From Nageia nagi (Eukaryota; Pinophyta): 64,000 nucleotides of DNA. The notes beneath the pieces are model-generated. The model made no database searches, had not been told where the DNA came from, and saw only the letters and a list, made by a program, of their open reading frames with translations. The first letter of the stretch is position 1; each line of letters starts with the position of its first letter. The position numbers were made by a program, and so were the translations under genes. Shown here piece by piece: positions 11,233 to 23,499 of the stretch. Location of the stretch: assembly GCA_050084985.1 (NCBI GenBank), contig JBITNC010000001.1:188046001-188110000 (forward strand). Reading direction: 5' to 3'.

Positions 11233-12608
11233 TAGTCTTGGGTATCAATAATGTACCTCAAGCTGCTCACGCAACCTCTTTTGTACTTCTATCTGAGAGG
11301 ATAAGGCTTCTGCAATATGTGCTGCCCTGCTAAGCAAGCACTGAGAACCATTAATCCAGAAATAACTGTTGATTTCGTTTCCATAATCAAAATTGAGAAG
11401 AAAAATAAAATTCTTTACTCGAATTTTTGAACTCACTCCTTTTGATTTGTCAAAGCATTGCCTCCTCGGCCCAAGATGTTCATTGCCTTGCCATCTGTGC
11501 TTGTTCTGGCTGAAAAGGAAGAGAAAAGATGAGTTCAGAAGTTTGCATGCCATAATAATAAACTAACATTATGTTATTGACCTATGCCATCACCGTACCA
11601 TCCTTGTGAGTGTCAGAATTGGATTCTTTGTTTGATTGCTTTCCAAGCCTGTATTTCTGAGATGAAATGTCAGGTAGTGTTAATAATCTCAATTGCATCT
11701 AAGTTGTGTGTTCATGAAAACTTGCAGGAATTAGAATAATGGGTGTATAGTACCTGTAGATGGCTTTTCAAATGATATAGTGTTAAGCCTTTCACGCCCA
11801 TGATTCTCATGACTGATTTGGGAGTGGCCTCTGGTTTGGTCACAGAATCAACAACAACAAAGACGTGTAAGCAAAAAACAAAAACATTTAAAGCAAATCG
11901 TTCTCCTTATTACCCTAGATTAAATTCTTTTGACTGCAATAATGTTCACAAGCCAAACACTGGCTGACATTAGTTTCCAATTTAATACATGACTCCAACT
12001 CCTACACAGCTGGTGATCGAGAAGTTATTGGTAGGTTGTCTTCCCTCCTGAACTACACGACGGGTAGAATAGGAATCCACTAAATTCGGAAAACAATGGC
12101 CAACAAAATCAAGCTTCAGGTAATAAACTACACGTGGGTGACAGAAAGAAAAGACGAAAGGTGACACTATGGTTTGCTACTATCATTTAGACTAGAATAT
12201 ACCACATCCCTATTACTTCTACCAATTTCAATATTTGGAAATGTTGTTGGATCTTGTGCCAAGTTACAGAACCTATAGGCCAGATACAGAAGTCAAAAGC
12301 TAAAATGAAACAAAATTAGAGAAAATCTATACAGAAGTCAATAATTAAACAAAACCCAAAAAGAAAAAGTAATGGTAACTTACTGTCAGGCCCTCCTAGT
12401 TGAGTTACAGCATCAACAAATCTCTCATGCAACTCTGGTGTCCATTTGAGGCGAGGCTTTGGATCTGCAGAAACCACCACTCCTAATTCATTCTGACCAA
12501 TACTTCCTAAACCTACAGATAAAGATCTTTGATCTGTTTGATTATGGTGCAATCCCTTCCCATGCCCATGGCTGGAGTAATCCATCTGATACATTATTTT
12601 TCTGTTTT
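10256..12608 (-). CDS. MYB-CC (GARP) transcription factor, MYR/PHL type, complete, six coding exons
   Basis: Coding exons in transcript order: 12594-12384, 11830-11754, 11656-11599, 11509-11437, 11329-11257 and 11095-10256. All introns have GT..AG ends and phases agree, giving 443 codons plus a TGA stop. The start MYQMDYSS matches the short N-terminus usual in this group; an acceptor 14 bases upstream of the ATG (exon edge 12608) suggests a 5'-UTR intron. The MYB-like GARP domain covers about residues 46-101 (PRLKWTPELHERFVDAV, then GVKGLTLYHLKSHLQKYRLG). The MYB-CC coiled coil covers about 146-191 (IEVQKRLREQLEVQ, IEAQGKYLQTILEKAQ). The tail has two LDLN motifs (GLDLN, QLDLNTFEWGR), EAR-like. 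The family binds GNATATNC elements as dimers; relatives include Arabidopsis MYR1/MYR2 and PHR1. The specific role here is inferred. It is the only intact host gene seen. Confidence 0.93.
11096..11256 (-). other. intron 5 (between coding exons 5 and 6) of the MYB-CC gene
   Basis: A 161-bp intron splitting the coiled-coil region between QLE and VQR. The donor is GTACAT and the acceptor TTTTGTAG. About half of it is a TA microsatellite. Confidence 0.85.
11155..11231. repeat. (TA)n microsatellite in the MYB-CC gene
   Basis: About 38 perfect TA units inside the short fifth intron. The Tyr-Ile repeat 'proteins' read across it on the plus strand are artefacts. Confidence 0.97.
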
Positions 12609-13464
12609 CTACAACAGAAATAGCAATAATATGTACTCGAAATTCACAAACTAGGTCGAGGGATCCTCCTGATTGATCATTTTCATCATGCAAACCTCCA
12701 AAAAAAACATAAGCCAGCCCAGATTGTTCTTTCCACAAATTGGGTTCTCTCTAAAAGCACTTGTTCCACATCGGCTAGTGGGGTCGAGTGGAAATCGAAA
12801 CAATGACGAGATTATCTACCAAAATTTGAATCGAAAGCAAGCTTCCAACGCACACCCAAGGTATGAGGAATCGACAAGAAAAAGAGGTAGTGCAAAAGAG
12901 CATGCAGGTGACGATAATTATTGACTTAAAAGCAGCTCATTTCATTGATTCTGTGACCCGAGATTCAAACCGAGCGAATGCTATTTATGTGGCAGATACG
13001 CCTTTGACCCAACAAAACAAAAGAGAAAGAGAAGAGCATCTGTCTTTTGACAGTAGCCACAATTTCTATTCGTAAAGAAAAAGATGGATATATATCCATA
13101 CTCCTACTCCACCCCACGCCCTTTTACTGTATCCAATCGAATATCAAAAGCTATCAATGATATAGATAGCAAGCAGATCTGGCCCTCAGATTCGTCTCCC
13201 TAAAAGCAGAACCAATCAGTTGAATACAAGTGTTTGTTAAACCCAGAATAAACTACTTATTTTGGCAATGCATATTTTTCCTTTGCACCTACGAGAAGCG
13301 GAGAAGTGACGGTAGAATCTCATCATGTTTTTGCTTTTCACAAGGGTTTTCAAAACCGTTCAGATCGCATCCAATCATTTACCGCTGTCAACTGCTTTAA
13401 CTGCCGCCTTTACCCCTCCTTGACCGTGGGTGAACTCCTTCCCCTAAATAAAACTCTCTAGTAT
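12609..13464 (-). promoter_or_regulatory. upstream region of the MYB-CC gene
   Basis: This stretch lies 5' of the MYB-CC coding start and should hold the leader exon, its intron and the promoter. A TATA-like run (TATATAT on the minus strand) is at about 13088-13100. The small plus-strand frames here (12673-13075) have no recognisable product. The exact transcription start cannot be set from sequence alone. Confidence 0.4.
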
Positions 13465-13472
13465 GAATATCC
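13465..13472. promoter_or_regulatory. possible P1BS-type site (GAATATCC)
   Basis: It fits GNATATNC, the element bound by PHR1/PHL-type MYB-CC proteins, about 870 bp upstream of the start codon of a MYB-CC gene. An 8-base degenerate site occurs often by chance, so self-regulation is only a possibility. Confidence 0.2.
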
Positions 13473-14720
13473 TCGTAGAATGATCTGTCTTTGAACTGAA
13501 ACAATCTAATCTTATTCATGTCAGCAAGTTATTTTTATAAATCTGGAAGTTAATTCTCTCTATACCTTTCATAAAACTGTTGAGTTTCATAAGGTTTGGA
13601 ATTTAGCATAGTAGTCAAAGTTATTCTTTCTGGATGTAGAAGATATTTTTATCTTGTTTTATCTTAGGAGAAGATACGGATTGGTATTATGATATATATA
13701 TATATTTTTAGCAAGCATTTAAATTTATATTGATAGATTTATGTTTCATTTTATTGAAGTCCATCAACCATCATCAAAGAATAAGAAGGCAAAGATACTT
13801 TGTGGTATTTGAAAGATATCACTTTTTAGTATACTTATTGCACTTAAATCATTCTATTAGAAGCAGTAGTACCTCTTCAATACCTACAACAACCTATGAC
13901 ACATGGCATACAAGCCTCCATTAGGCAGCTTCGAGTGTGCTCCTACCAGCTTCGTGTTGAGATAAATCACCATATACCAAGAGAAGAGCACTTCATTTTT
14001 TGTTACCCAATCTACTATAAGATTCAAGACAAATTTCACTTGTAACTAATGCTCGCTATCCACATTTTTCTCTACTCACAGATCTTTTGGACTCTAGAAC
14101 AATGATAAGCAAAAACATATCAATAACTTCTTCAGCAATGATTCATCAACTTCCAATGTTAGGAGAGATTAAGAGAGAATCCTTAAGGATGATTAGTCAT
14201 CTTTATGCAACATGTTTTGCACTCTTTATACTTATTTCTATTTTTTCTCGAACACTTTTTTACTCTTCAGTTATAATTTTCATTGTTCTATTTTTCAACC
14301 CTTTAGATCACATTTAACCTCCCCTAAATAAATAACATTTTATTTCATTTCTGATGGTGACATCTCAATCAATTTTTTCAAGGTCTAATAGAATCAGAAA
14401 TTTATAAAAGCTCTTTTTTTACAATCTTCTCTCAAACCTGGATTCTTACCACTATCTGTCGCTAGTCTTCTCTGCTAAGGTTATTTGCAATAGCATTAGA
14501 AAGCAGAAAAATAAATTTAATAATCAAAAGGTGGTAATGCTTTGTTAATCAATAATTTACTTCATTTACTGTTACGAATCTAAATTTGTCTCTCTCTCCA
14601 TGTACACATTAAAAATTGAAATACCAACAAAGAAGTTACGATGTTTGAACGTCGAGAAGAGGTCTGAAAGAGATGCAAGTGGGAGTTTCGAGGATGATCA
14701 TTGCATATTATTTATAATTC
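13473..14720. other. intergenic, nothing recognised
   Basis: AT-rich. The frames at 13730-13924 and 14087-14317 have no recognisable domains. Confidence 0.5.
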
Positions 14721-14905
14721 AGAGAGGTGGCGGAACACCGACAGCGGTGGGTTGAAATAGTTTTGTCTGGTTTCTTTCCTACCCTCCTTGCCGAGCGGCT
14801 CATAGAGCGGGGTCGGGCTGGGGACAGTCCGTCGATTCACGTGATGGAGGTTGCTTCCATGTGGGGAGGGACGGCTACAGACAACTCGTTTTCGTAGGCT
14901 TGGGA
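14721..14905. other. GC-rich patch of unknown nature with a G-box
   Basis: About 185 bases clearly richer in G and C than everything around them, with many CG steps and a G-box core CACGTG at 14838-14843. No open frame or RNA gene was recognised. It could be the remnant of a promoter or first exon, or foreign DNA. Confidence 0.4.
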
Positions 14906-17500
14906 TTTCTTTTCTCTACTTTTTTTGGAAGACTTCTATAGTTTAGTGAGAGACGATTTGCAGAGAATCGTTTAAGCTAAAATAATTATGGAAATCTATT
15001 TACGTACAATACGAGTTCAATGAATGATGTGTGGTGACAAGGAGCCGTCCACATGGTGGGGGCCTTTCTAACTCTATACAAGAGTCTTAAAATAATGATA
15101 GAGACTATATATATATATTTCGTTGAAATGAGGGTTTTGTTGTGTTGGAATTATTGTACTAGTTTTTAAAAAATAATGGTAGTACCTTAAGAATATGATA
15201 CTTTATGATTGAAGTTTTAGTAGAATGCTAGTACCGTTATCATGGTGACATCCTTGTATAGTGGCACCTTTAGAATAATGGTGTTCTAGGTTTTTATTAC
15301 TTTGCAATTCTTTGTTTGAAATGGTCTTTTTGTTATTTTAATTTTTCAAGTACAAACATCAAGCAAAATGAGCTTGTAAGATTTTTTTTTTTTAGTTATC
15401 ATGAGAGTAGTAGCATTTAATTATTATAGTGTATGATATGAATTAAATGTTTTGACTTTTAAAAGATTGAAATGAGTACTAATCTGAATACAATTCAAGT
15501 ATAAACAATTGAGGATATTAATTAATGATGAATATGTGTAATAATTTAAATAATAATTATGTGATAGGTATAAAGTTTTTTTAATTCAATATGGAAAAAA
15601 TTATATTTGTACAAACGATTTAGTGAATCCCTTTTATATGCAAATAAGTTAATATAATTTGAATTCCAAAATTTTCACTTCAAATCTTAAATTTTGAGAT
15701 TTGGTCCTTCTATTAGTATTATATGTAAGATTCATTTAAATGCAAAGTTAAGTTAGAATGAATGTGATTACAAATACATAATATAATTATATAAATAATG
15801 CATAAAATATATAAATTAAAATGGACAATACACATTTAGTATTTGCATGTCCCTCCAAAATTTGGTAGAGCTAAAGTAGGATGTATGCTTAATCTTAAGA
15901 AAAGTACACAAGAAAAAGATACAACCTTTAACTTAAATCTTTCATGAGATATATATACATGTAAAAACTTGTTAGCGTGTAACAAAGAGTATTAGTAGGA
16001 ATAGATTATATATATATATGAAGAAATCATAATAAATGAACTTTTCCAATGATTATGGTCCCATGCAAAGCATACTACAAGCATGAAACAAATTTGTTAG
16101 AAACAAAAAAAAAATGTTTTCATGTGTTTCTTTTCCCTATTCAAATATGTCTAATATTTTAAGTGAGAGTGCATATCTCAAATAAATAAATATAATTTTA
16201 TGGTCGAGGAAACTAACAAGCTATTAACATATTACCTCATATTGGACTAAATTACCACTTTTATGATGAATCACATCTCCCCTAAAAGAAACAAAGATAT
16301 ACAAATGAGGAAAAGAACCCAAAGACATATACATGATATTCCAAAGATATATATAAGTACTTATATAACATTCTATACCAAATCACCAAATTTATTGGAT
16401 CTTTGTGAATTGTAATTAGATTTCATATTGGTACAATATACCTCTATTCTAATTTGTTTTGTTCCATATACTTCTTTATTTCAACATTTCTCTTTATTTC
16501 CTTTAGTTTTTCCTTTATCCTTTTATGGGAAAGAATACTAGTGATAAATAAAGGTTAGTTTGCTAGACTCAATAGTTCAAATCTAGTTCGTTAATTAATT
16601 GAAAGAATTTAAAAATTGGGTCATTCAAATGAAAAGATTAAGTAAATCTCAAATAATCAAATAAATTTTTGGTAACATAAGCTTTAAATTTTTCTAATGC
16701 AAATTTTGAGAACTATTCCATCTTTGGTTCAATCAATAAAAGAAGTTTGCCACTAAAGCTAAAAGATAAAAAATTAAGTGGATGAAGGCCAAGTTATTAT
16801 AGTTAACAATATCTAATAAGCCTTGAATGAGTATAATTGATGATTATGTCCAACACACTCTAGACACCTATATCATTGAATTTACTATTCATAACTAGGT
16901 GTTTTTAGATATAAGAAAATAGAGGTTCTTAAAATTTAACCTATCTCAAATCAAAAAATACTACCTAATTAAGCAAGGAGAAGCCCTTAAAACCTCCTAC
17001 TACTTGTAGGGGAGAGTGTAAGGGGATGATGAGAGAAATATAAAATGGTGAGGATTAGTTAAGAAATATCAGGGTTGAAAGAACATTTAGTTAGAAAAAA
17101 TAAATATATTATGAAAAGACATGATGGTTTAAAAAATAGGGATATAAGAAGAGAGAGAATTAAAGAAGAAAATAAAAATAATGAATATGATCTTTTCTTA
17201 GAAAATCAAGGAAGAATATGATTAAAAAATAAAGAAAAATAAAGGAAAAAAATAATACATTAGAATGCTAAGAAAGAAAACAAAGGAGAGATAAAAAAAC
17301 ATTGAAAAAGAGTTGAATGAATCCAAAAAACAAAACTACTTATTCAAATTGGAAGATTGAATAACACATACTACTAACAATGATATTCTTCAGCTATAAG
17401 AGCTAGGAATTTCAATGAATGAAAATAAGAAAGGATAGATAAATAACATCATATCAAAAAATGAATAAAGTACTAAAGTGACACCAATTGACTATAAATC
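14906..17500. other. AT-rich intergenic, nothing recognised
   Basis: About 2.6 kb of strongly AT-rich sequence with no frame of note on either strand. No tandem arrays or inverted repeats beyond simple A/T runs were seen. Confidence 0.5.
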
Positions 17501-18949
17501 ACCACTAGAAATTATAGAAAACATTGATGAAGCTCTCAAAAATGATGCCTAAATAATTAGGAATACATTCCCTAAAGTAGAAACATTTTTTAACAAATTA
17601 CTAGAAATAAGAGAAGAGGGAAAAAATACCCCTTTTAACAAAATAGAAGAAAATGCACCTTTTAAGGAGGGTTAACCCTTACAAGTTTTCACTAATGACT
17701 TATACTTGTATGCCCATGGCATAGACCTAACTATTAAACATCAAATAGGGGAAAAACCAATTATTGAATAATAACGGGGGGTCTTATCCAAACTTTAAAA
17801 TAAATAAAATAATGACTAAGGAAAGATTATCCATAAGATGAAGGTAGAATTAGAAAAAGGTTATGATTATACTCCTTTTGATAATCACGCCATAGACAAT
17901 AGTAAGAAGAATAAGTGCGAATGCTAGTTTAACAATTAAGATTCACAAAGAAACACATTGAAAATATTATGCTCATGAATATGAGGAAACACCACCTTAA
18001 AACCTTACCTATCCATGCCTCTCTTTTTCATTGACACCATTTGATAAGATAGAATTTGGATTTATAGAAAATAATTTGAAATTTTTTAAAGGAGAAGAAT
18101 TCAATTTGAATCACCACATATCTAAGTAGAGGAAACTAACAATCAACAATACTAGGAGATATTTGAAGTACTTAGCAGTCAATTCTTCAACTTAAATTTA
18201 GATAAATATTAATCTTATAATGGGACTAGGAACTAAAGAAGAGGTTGAAGATAACAACAACAATCAAATATAAGGCATAATAATAGTAGAGATAACAAAC
18301 TTCAAATATAGCCTCTTCATCAACTTTCAAATTATCAATCTATTAAAAAAATGCATATGATGCCAAGGAACATCTTTTCATATTAGAGAATGATAAGCAT
18401 TATTGATTTGTAACTGATGATATCATTAAGATCTATGATTTCATATATACTTTGAGAGATAAAGTTATTCAATAGTACATGAAGTTCCTCAAAGGTATCA
18501 CTAAATAAGCTTTATAAAATATGGTAAAATATCAAGACTACCTTCAAGGAAGAATGTCGCTTTCTAAAGGCTAGAATGGAAAGTATTAGTAAAATGAGGG
18601 ACATAATACAAGGTCCCAGAGAATCAATTTAGAATATATAATGGTTTGTATCTAGTTTATACCTAATATTTGAAGGGCCATGATAAGATATACACTTTAT
18701 ATATTGATGCACTTGAAGTAGTTATGGAAATTGAATCTCAACCCTAGTGATATGAAGGAGTAAACTTTGACCAAGTTGATCAAATCAATAAAATTACAAG
18801 ACATACCATTAATTTATCTTATTAAAAGGTACAAAAATTCATCTTAGAAAGAAATTAGGTCTAGTGTTAACTATATGTAAGGGAAGGTGAAATCACCATA
18901 TAGTGCCCCACTTTGAAGAAGCATATGGATAAATATTACTAGATCTATA
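17501..18949 (+). pseudogene. very degenerate gag-like sequence
   Basis: Broken plus-strand frames give scraps such as FLKARMESISKM, RDIIQGPRESI and DIHFIY in an order that recalls the capsid part of retroelement gag proteins. There are many stops and no zinc knuckle. The assignment is weak; it may be an old element into which element D inserted. Confidence 0.25.
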
Positions 18950-20275
18950 TGTAGGAATCTAAATAATGATTTGCAATAAAGAAATATAATTAAATAAAGA
19001 CTACAATATAGGTGAAAGGTACTTATCAAAGCTATCTAAATAACACCAAGAAAGTGTGCACATGATAGAGAGAAGCAATCCTCAAGATATAGCTCTATGT
19101 ATAGAGGATTGGATTGAATCTAAGATGAAGCCACAAGGATATTCAACGACCCAAATCTATGCTTTATATCCCTCAAATTTGTAGCTATATATCTCAATAA
19201 ATAATGATGTGCACGTTATAACCTTACTTCCCCAACATCATACACACCATGAGTTTACAATATTAATAATAATGAAGATAATAGCATATAACATAAGCTC
19301 AAAGTATAACAACTTCTTATATATAAGTGGTGTCAAGAGAAACTCTTAGTGTAGTATGATGTATGGAAAACCATATATAAGAGATATTTGATAGGTAATT
19401 TCAATCCAAACTCCTCCATTTATACTTGCAATGACATAAAAGGGAGTGAAGGCTAACATATAGCAATATAATATAATCTTTGTAATATCAATATATTTCT
19501 AGATATAATCATGATTAATGATAAAATATATGATATCTTGATATCACATTAACCTTGATTTATTTAATATTACTGTAGTAGCTAAATAATGTGATTAATA
19601 CAAATGGGGTTGATTAATGTAATATTGCTCTACTTTATGAATATTAATGCATATATCAGAAATATAGCAATAACATGTGGCAGGAATGTAGTAGTGTTTA
19701 CTTAGATTCTATATTTATTTTGTTAACCATAAAATGCACAAAATATAGAGCATACATTCATGAATAAGTACACCATCGACATCCTAGAATTGGCATGCCA
19801 TCGATGTCATAAGATAAGTGAAATTATAGATGCGAATAAGAATGTAGTGATGAGTGAATAATCAAATTATGAACATACATGCAAACTTATAGAATGATAG
19901 ATATGCAATGTAGATAGATAAAGCAAGTTGCAATCCTTCAAATGATCTTCAATTGATCATCCTTGTATTAGATTTAAATGATTATTTGCCCATGATTTTC
20001 TTATAATCTATAGGTCATTAAATGATGCCTATATATAATACAAGTTTACTTGAATTTGTATTTTGATCCTTTGTACATTACACAAGGCTCAAATACATGG
20101 CCTACACCTCTTTTATACATTTTTAATCCTTTTATACATAATATTTTGTTAAGGAATTAAAATTATTTATTAAATACATAAAGGTTCATTTTGAGGCATC
20201 TATAATTACTATTTATTCTTTTGAGATGTATAAACATGATTTATTAATTAATAATAAATCATTTTAGGCTCTACA
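18950..20275 (-). repeat. 3' LTR of element D, split by a solo LTR
   Basis: On the minus strand the LTR starts TGTAGAGCC after a polypurine tract (GAAGAGGGGAAAA). The parts 18950-19573 and 20205-20275 line up with the LTRs of element A at 32686-33380 and 40218-40909 (shared stretches around GGTGNCATCAAGAGA and AGGGAGTGAAGGNTAAC). Both sides of the inserted LTR carry ATTAC. Confidence 0.75.
19574..20204 (-). mobile_element. solo LTR inserted in the LTR of element D
   Basis: 631 bp starting TGTAGTAGCTAAATAATGTG on the plus strand, matching the LTR at 47173-47856 along its length (for example ACCTACACCTCTTTTATACA). It is flanked by perfect 5-bp target duplications ATTAC at 19569-19573 and 20205-20209. 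No internal region is present, as expected after LTR-LTR recombination. The last bases have drifted (TATA for TACA). Confidence 0.85.
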
Positions 20276-21283
20276 TTTTCCCCTCTTCAGATATGAAATG
20301 AAAAAGCATTTGAAATTGCATAATCCAAAGAAGCATAATGAAGTATGAAAAATTATCAACAGTTAAGAACACTTCCCTAAAATATTTCTATGCTTGAGTA
20401 TGATATCTTGTTGGCCCCCTTTTGGTCTTGGTTTCCACAAGGAATTTTTCCGTGAGGGAACCAAGCCAAAAGTTGCATCTTTTTATTAGAGTATTGAGGA
20501 TACATTTGGTTCTACTCTCTAATATGATGAAAATGAATCTATGGAAGAAACACAATAATTTCATAGATTACATCTTTTAAAATAAGAAACATATAGTATT
20601 AAAGATGTAATAGATAGAATGAATTGAATTGGACCATTGCCATTATGGTTGATGGCATATTTATATTTTATTAGTGCCCCAAATAGAATGGAATCAAAGA
20701 ATTCCCCAAAGATGTGAAGTCGAATTGGAATCATAGAATTACCTATGATCTATAGGACCATTGCCATTATGGTTGATGGCATATTTATATTTTATTAGTG
20801 CCCCAAATAGAATGGAATCAAAGAATTCCCCAAAGATGTGAAGTCGAATTGGAATCATAGAATTACCTATGATCTATAGGACCATTGCCATTATGGTTGA
20901 TGGCATATTTATATTTTATTAGTGCCCCAAATAGAATGGAATCAAAGAATTCCCCAAAGATGTGAAGTCGAATTGGAATCATAGAATTACCTATGATCTA
21001 TAGAATTTGAAAGAGTTTCTCATGATTGAACCATGGATCTTTAAAATTTTATGAGTAGAAAATGTATTTGCATGTATGAGAAATTTACATTTGAAATCGA
21101 TATAAAATATTTGCAATACCATATTTTTTATATATGAAGTGGCATTGAGTTTGAAAATACTTTATATTCAATATATTATTTGGTCTAAACTATGTGAAAA
21201 CCCTAGTAGAAGAACTTAATGCATGGCATGAATGACCTTAATTTTGTAAGATTTTTGAAAAATGTTTTTGAAGAAATTATTAG
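20276..21283 (-). mobile_element. internal 3' region of element D
   Basis: This follows the polypurine tract of element D and lines up with 33381 onward in element A and 47857 onward in element C (CCCCTCTT, then a CCCCCTTTTGGNCTTG block). It is non-coding and contains the 124-bp triplicate. The Ty3/gypsy insertion begins at 21284. Confidence 0.65.
20631..21002. repeat. three identical 124-bp tandem repeats
   Basis: Units start at 20631, 20755 and 20879, each beginning GGACCATTGCCATTATGG. By eye the three copies are identical, which is striking inside an old, diverged element. Confidence 0.95.
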
Positions 21284-21907
21284 TATAGCCACCTGAATAA
21301 GATTTCTATTTTATATAAAATCATATTTTAGGTAACAAGGGCATAAGTTGTAAAAAGGTATTGAAAATATCAAAAGAAATATCATAATCAATGTAATTGA
21401 TGCCAATATTAAGAAAAGAACTGCATATTATGTAATTCATATAGATTTCAAGAAGCAATGATGCTTAAGGCATTCAAATATAAAAGAAGATCAAGAGAAA
21501 AGTATTCCCTATCAGATAATCAAATATCAAATAGGTTGATTAATGATTATTCCACCACTCAAATAACCATAATGTTTCATAACACCACATATATGAGTAT
21601 TTGTTATCTATAGTTTTATTTAATATTATATTGCATGAGTTCATCTTTATTCTCATTAGGTTTGAGGGCATCGATAATGTGCATGGGCTATTCATAAGGT
21701 GTGTGTTATTGTGATTCATTAATCCATGGAGTCCTAGATCTAAAAGATGAACTTGTGTTAAGAAAAGCATCCCAAATTTAACAAACAGAGCATATGATCC
21801 CATTCAATAATTATATACATTTCCATATCTTCCTCCATAATATTTTAATTAGCATTTTGTAGTGTAATAATATTTTTTTAAATACAATTCATTATTTTGT
21901 GACTACA
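21284..21907 (+). repeat. 5' LTR of the Ty3/gypsy element
   Basis: 624 bp, TATAGCCACCTGAATAAG (TG mutated to TA) to GACTACA. It is about 110 bp longer than the 3' copy once the insertion there is removed, because the 3' copy has an internal deletion. No clear primer binding site follows. Confidence 0.9.
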
Positions 21908-22079
21908 TTTTTATGAACTTGATTGGTAAAGGGGTTTTGCTATCATGGGTGAGATCTTGCATGAATCTGTGATAAAATCCACACCATTGATATCATGTGT
22001 TATCTTCATACACAACATTGATACCACTCTCATGGATGCTACACCAAATATCATGAATGCTATGATGCTTGAAGTTACA

Positions 22080-23330
22080 AAAATAGTTGAACAAATCATT
22101 ATGGGACATCTGAAGTAGGCATTTGTAAGTGCTACTTAGAATTTTTCTTAGGTTGAGCTAGATGAGAGGATTTCCAAAATTGAGATGCACCAAAGGGTTC
22201 AATAGAAGAAATAAGACTATGTTTGTGTCTTCACTTCATCTTTTTTGGAGGAGTTCCTCAACTTTCCCCTACCACTTGATCTTAAAATCCCTAAGTTTGA
22301 TATGTTCAATGGCATTCAAGACTTGAAATAACATCTTTTGAGATTTCAAGAGGAGTGCTTGATGAAGTTGGGAGTAGAAGAGAATTTGATAGCCAATTTT
22401 TAATAAGGAGTATGAAGGGAGATAGCAGCCAATGGTTCTATAATTTGCTGATCAATTCTATTGATTCATTCAAGTCCCTCATCAAAGCATTTATGGATCA
22501 ATACAAGCATAATATCAAGGAGTAGTCAATAGTCATAAAGTTGTGTTCTCTACTACATTTTGCGACTCAAAAAGTATGATAATCTACAAGAAGAAAATTA
22601 GATGAAATTGAGATTTATGGTAATTTTGTTTACACCATTCATCCTATTCTCAAATAATATGCGATTGATTATACTGACATAGGATTTAGAAGCATGAAGA
22701 AAAGTGTTTTGATAAAATAAAAGTTTTATCTTGAGCTCAGAGCACTCAAGTATGGATCTAATTCCTATAATAAAGAGGTTCATAAGCCTTGTGCAAAGAA
22801 AGATGAGAAAAATATTAATATGGATGATGCATTGATATTGACAAGATTAACCACATTGAGGGCATCTAAATTCACCTTTCCTATTCATCCAAGGTTTATC
22901 TTCTAAGATCTACTAAAGAAAGAACTCTTGAAGCCTTTGGATAGGAAAGCATAAGATGAAAACATGTATTTTGATAATCAATATTTCTATTGTACTTATT
23001 TCAAAAATAGGGATCATTCTACAAATTAATATAAACCATTGGAGATTGTAATCTTGAATTTGATTGCACAAGGCAAGTATGAAGTAAAAACACAAGAGAG
23101 ACTCCCATTATCAATAAGCCAATACTATTTTAGTGGATGAATACATATATCCAATTATTCATGAGGACCATCCAAGACTAATTCCTAATCCTATCACAAC
23201 TGAGAAAGTACATCCTCTACATGATCCTAAGCCATACAATATGATAAAATTATTGAAAAAAACTCTAGCAAAAATTAGTTTGTATGAGCTTATTAGTATT
23301 TCTAATACACATAGGTAGATCTTGTATGAC
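22080..23330 (+). pseudogene. Ty3/gypsy gag, decayed
   Basis: Broken frames give LKIPKFDMFNGIQDLK, then RFQEECLMKLG, QWFYNLLINSIDSFK and KAFMDQYKHNIKE. This matches the Retrotrans_gag capsid pattern (a fold that binds RNA and assembles particles). Stops and indels occur throughout. Confidence 0.75.
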
Positions 23331-23499
23331 ATGTTAAAACAAATGTCCCTAGCAACATTTATACTATCACTTTTTCTAAGAAAATTGAGTCCCTTCAATA
23401 TTGTCATGCCATCATTTTTTATGATAAATAATAACCTAAAAAGGAAATTATTGATTTGTACTTAGCTCTCTTTATCACACCTAGGATTAAGGTATGGGA

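Noticed and set aside
10945-11333. Plus-strand frames with Tyr-Ile repeats
   Set aside because: They read through the TA microsatellite and the antisense of the MYB-CC exons.
12940-12990. Possible tRNA-like text (GATTCAAACC)
   Set aside because: No cloverleaf or matching A box could be made around it.
13465-13472. P1BS-like site as proof of self-regulation of the MYB-CC gene
   Set aside because: An 8-base degenerate match is expected by chance in a few kilobases; kept only as a low-confidence site.
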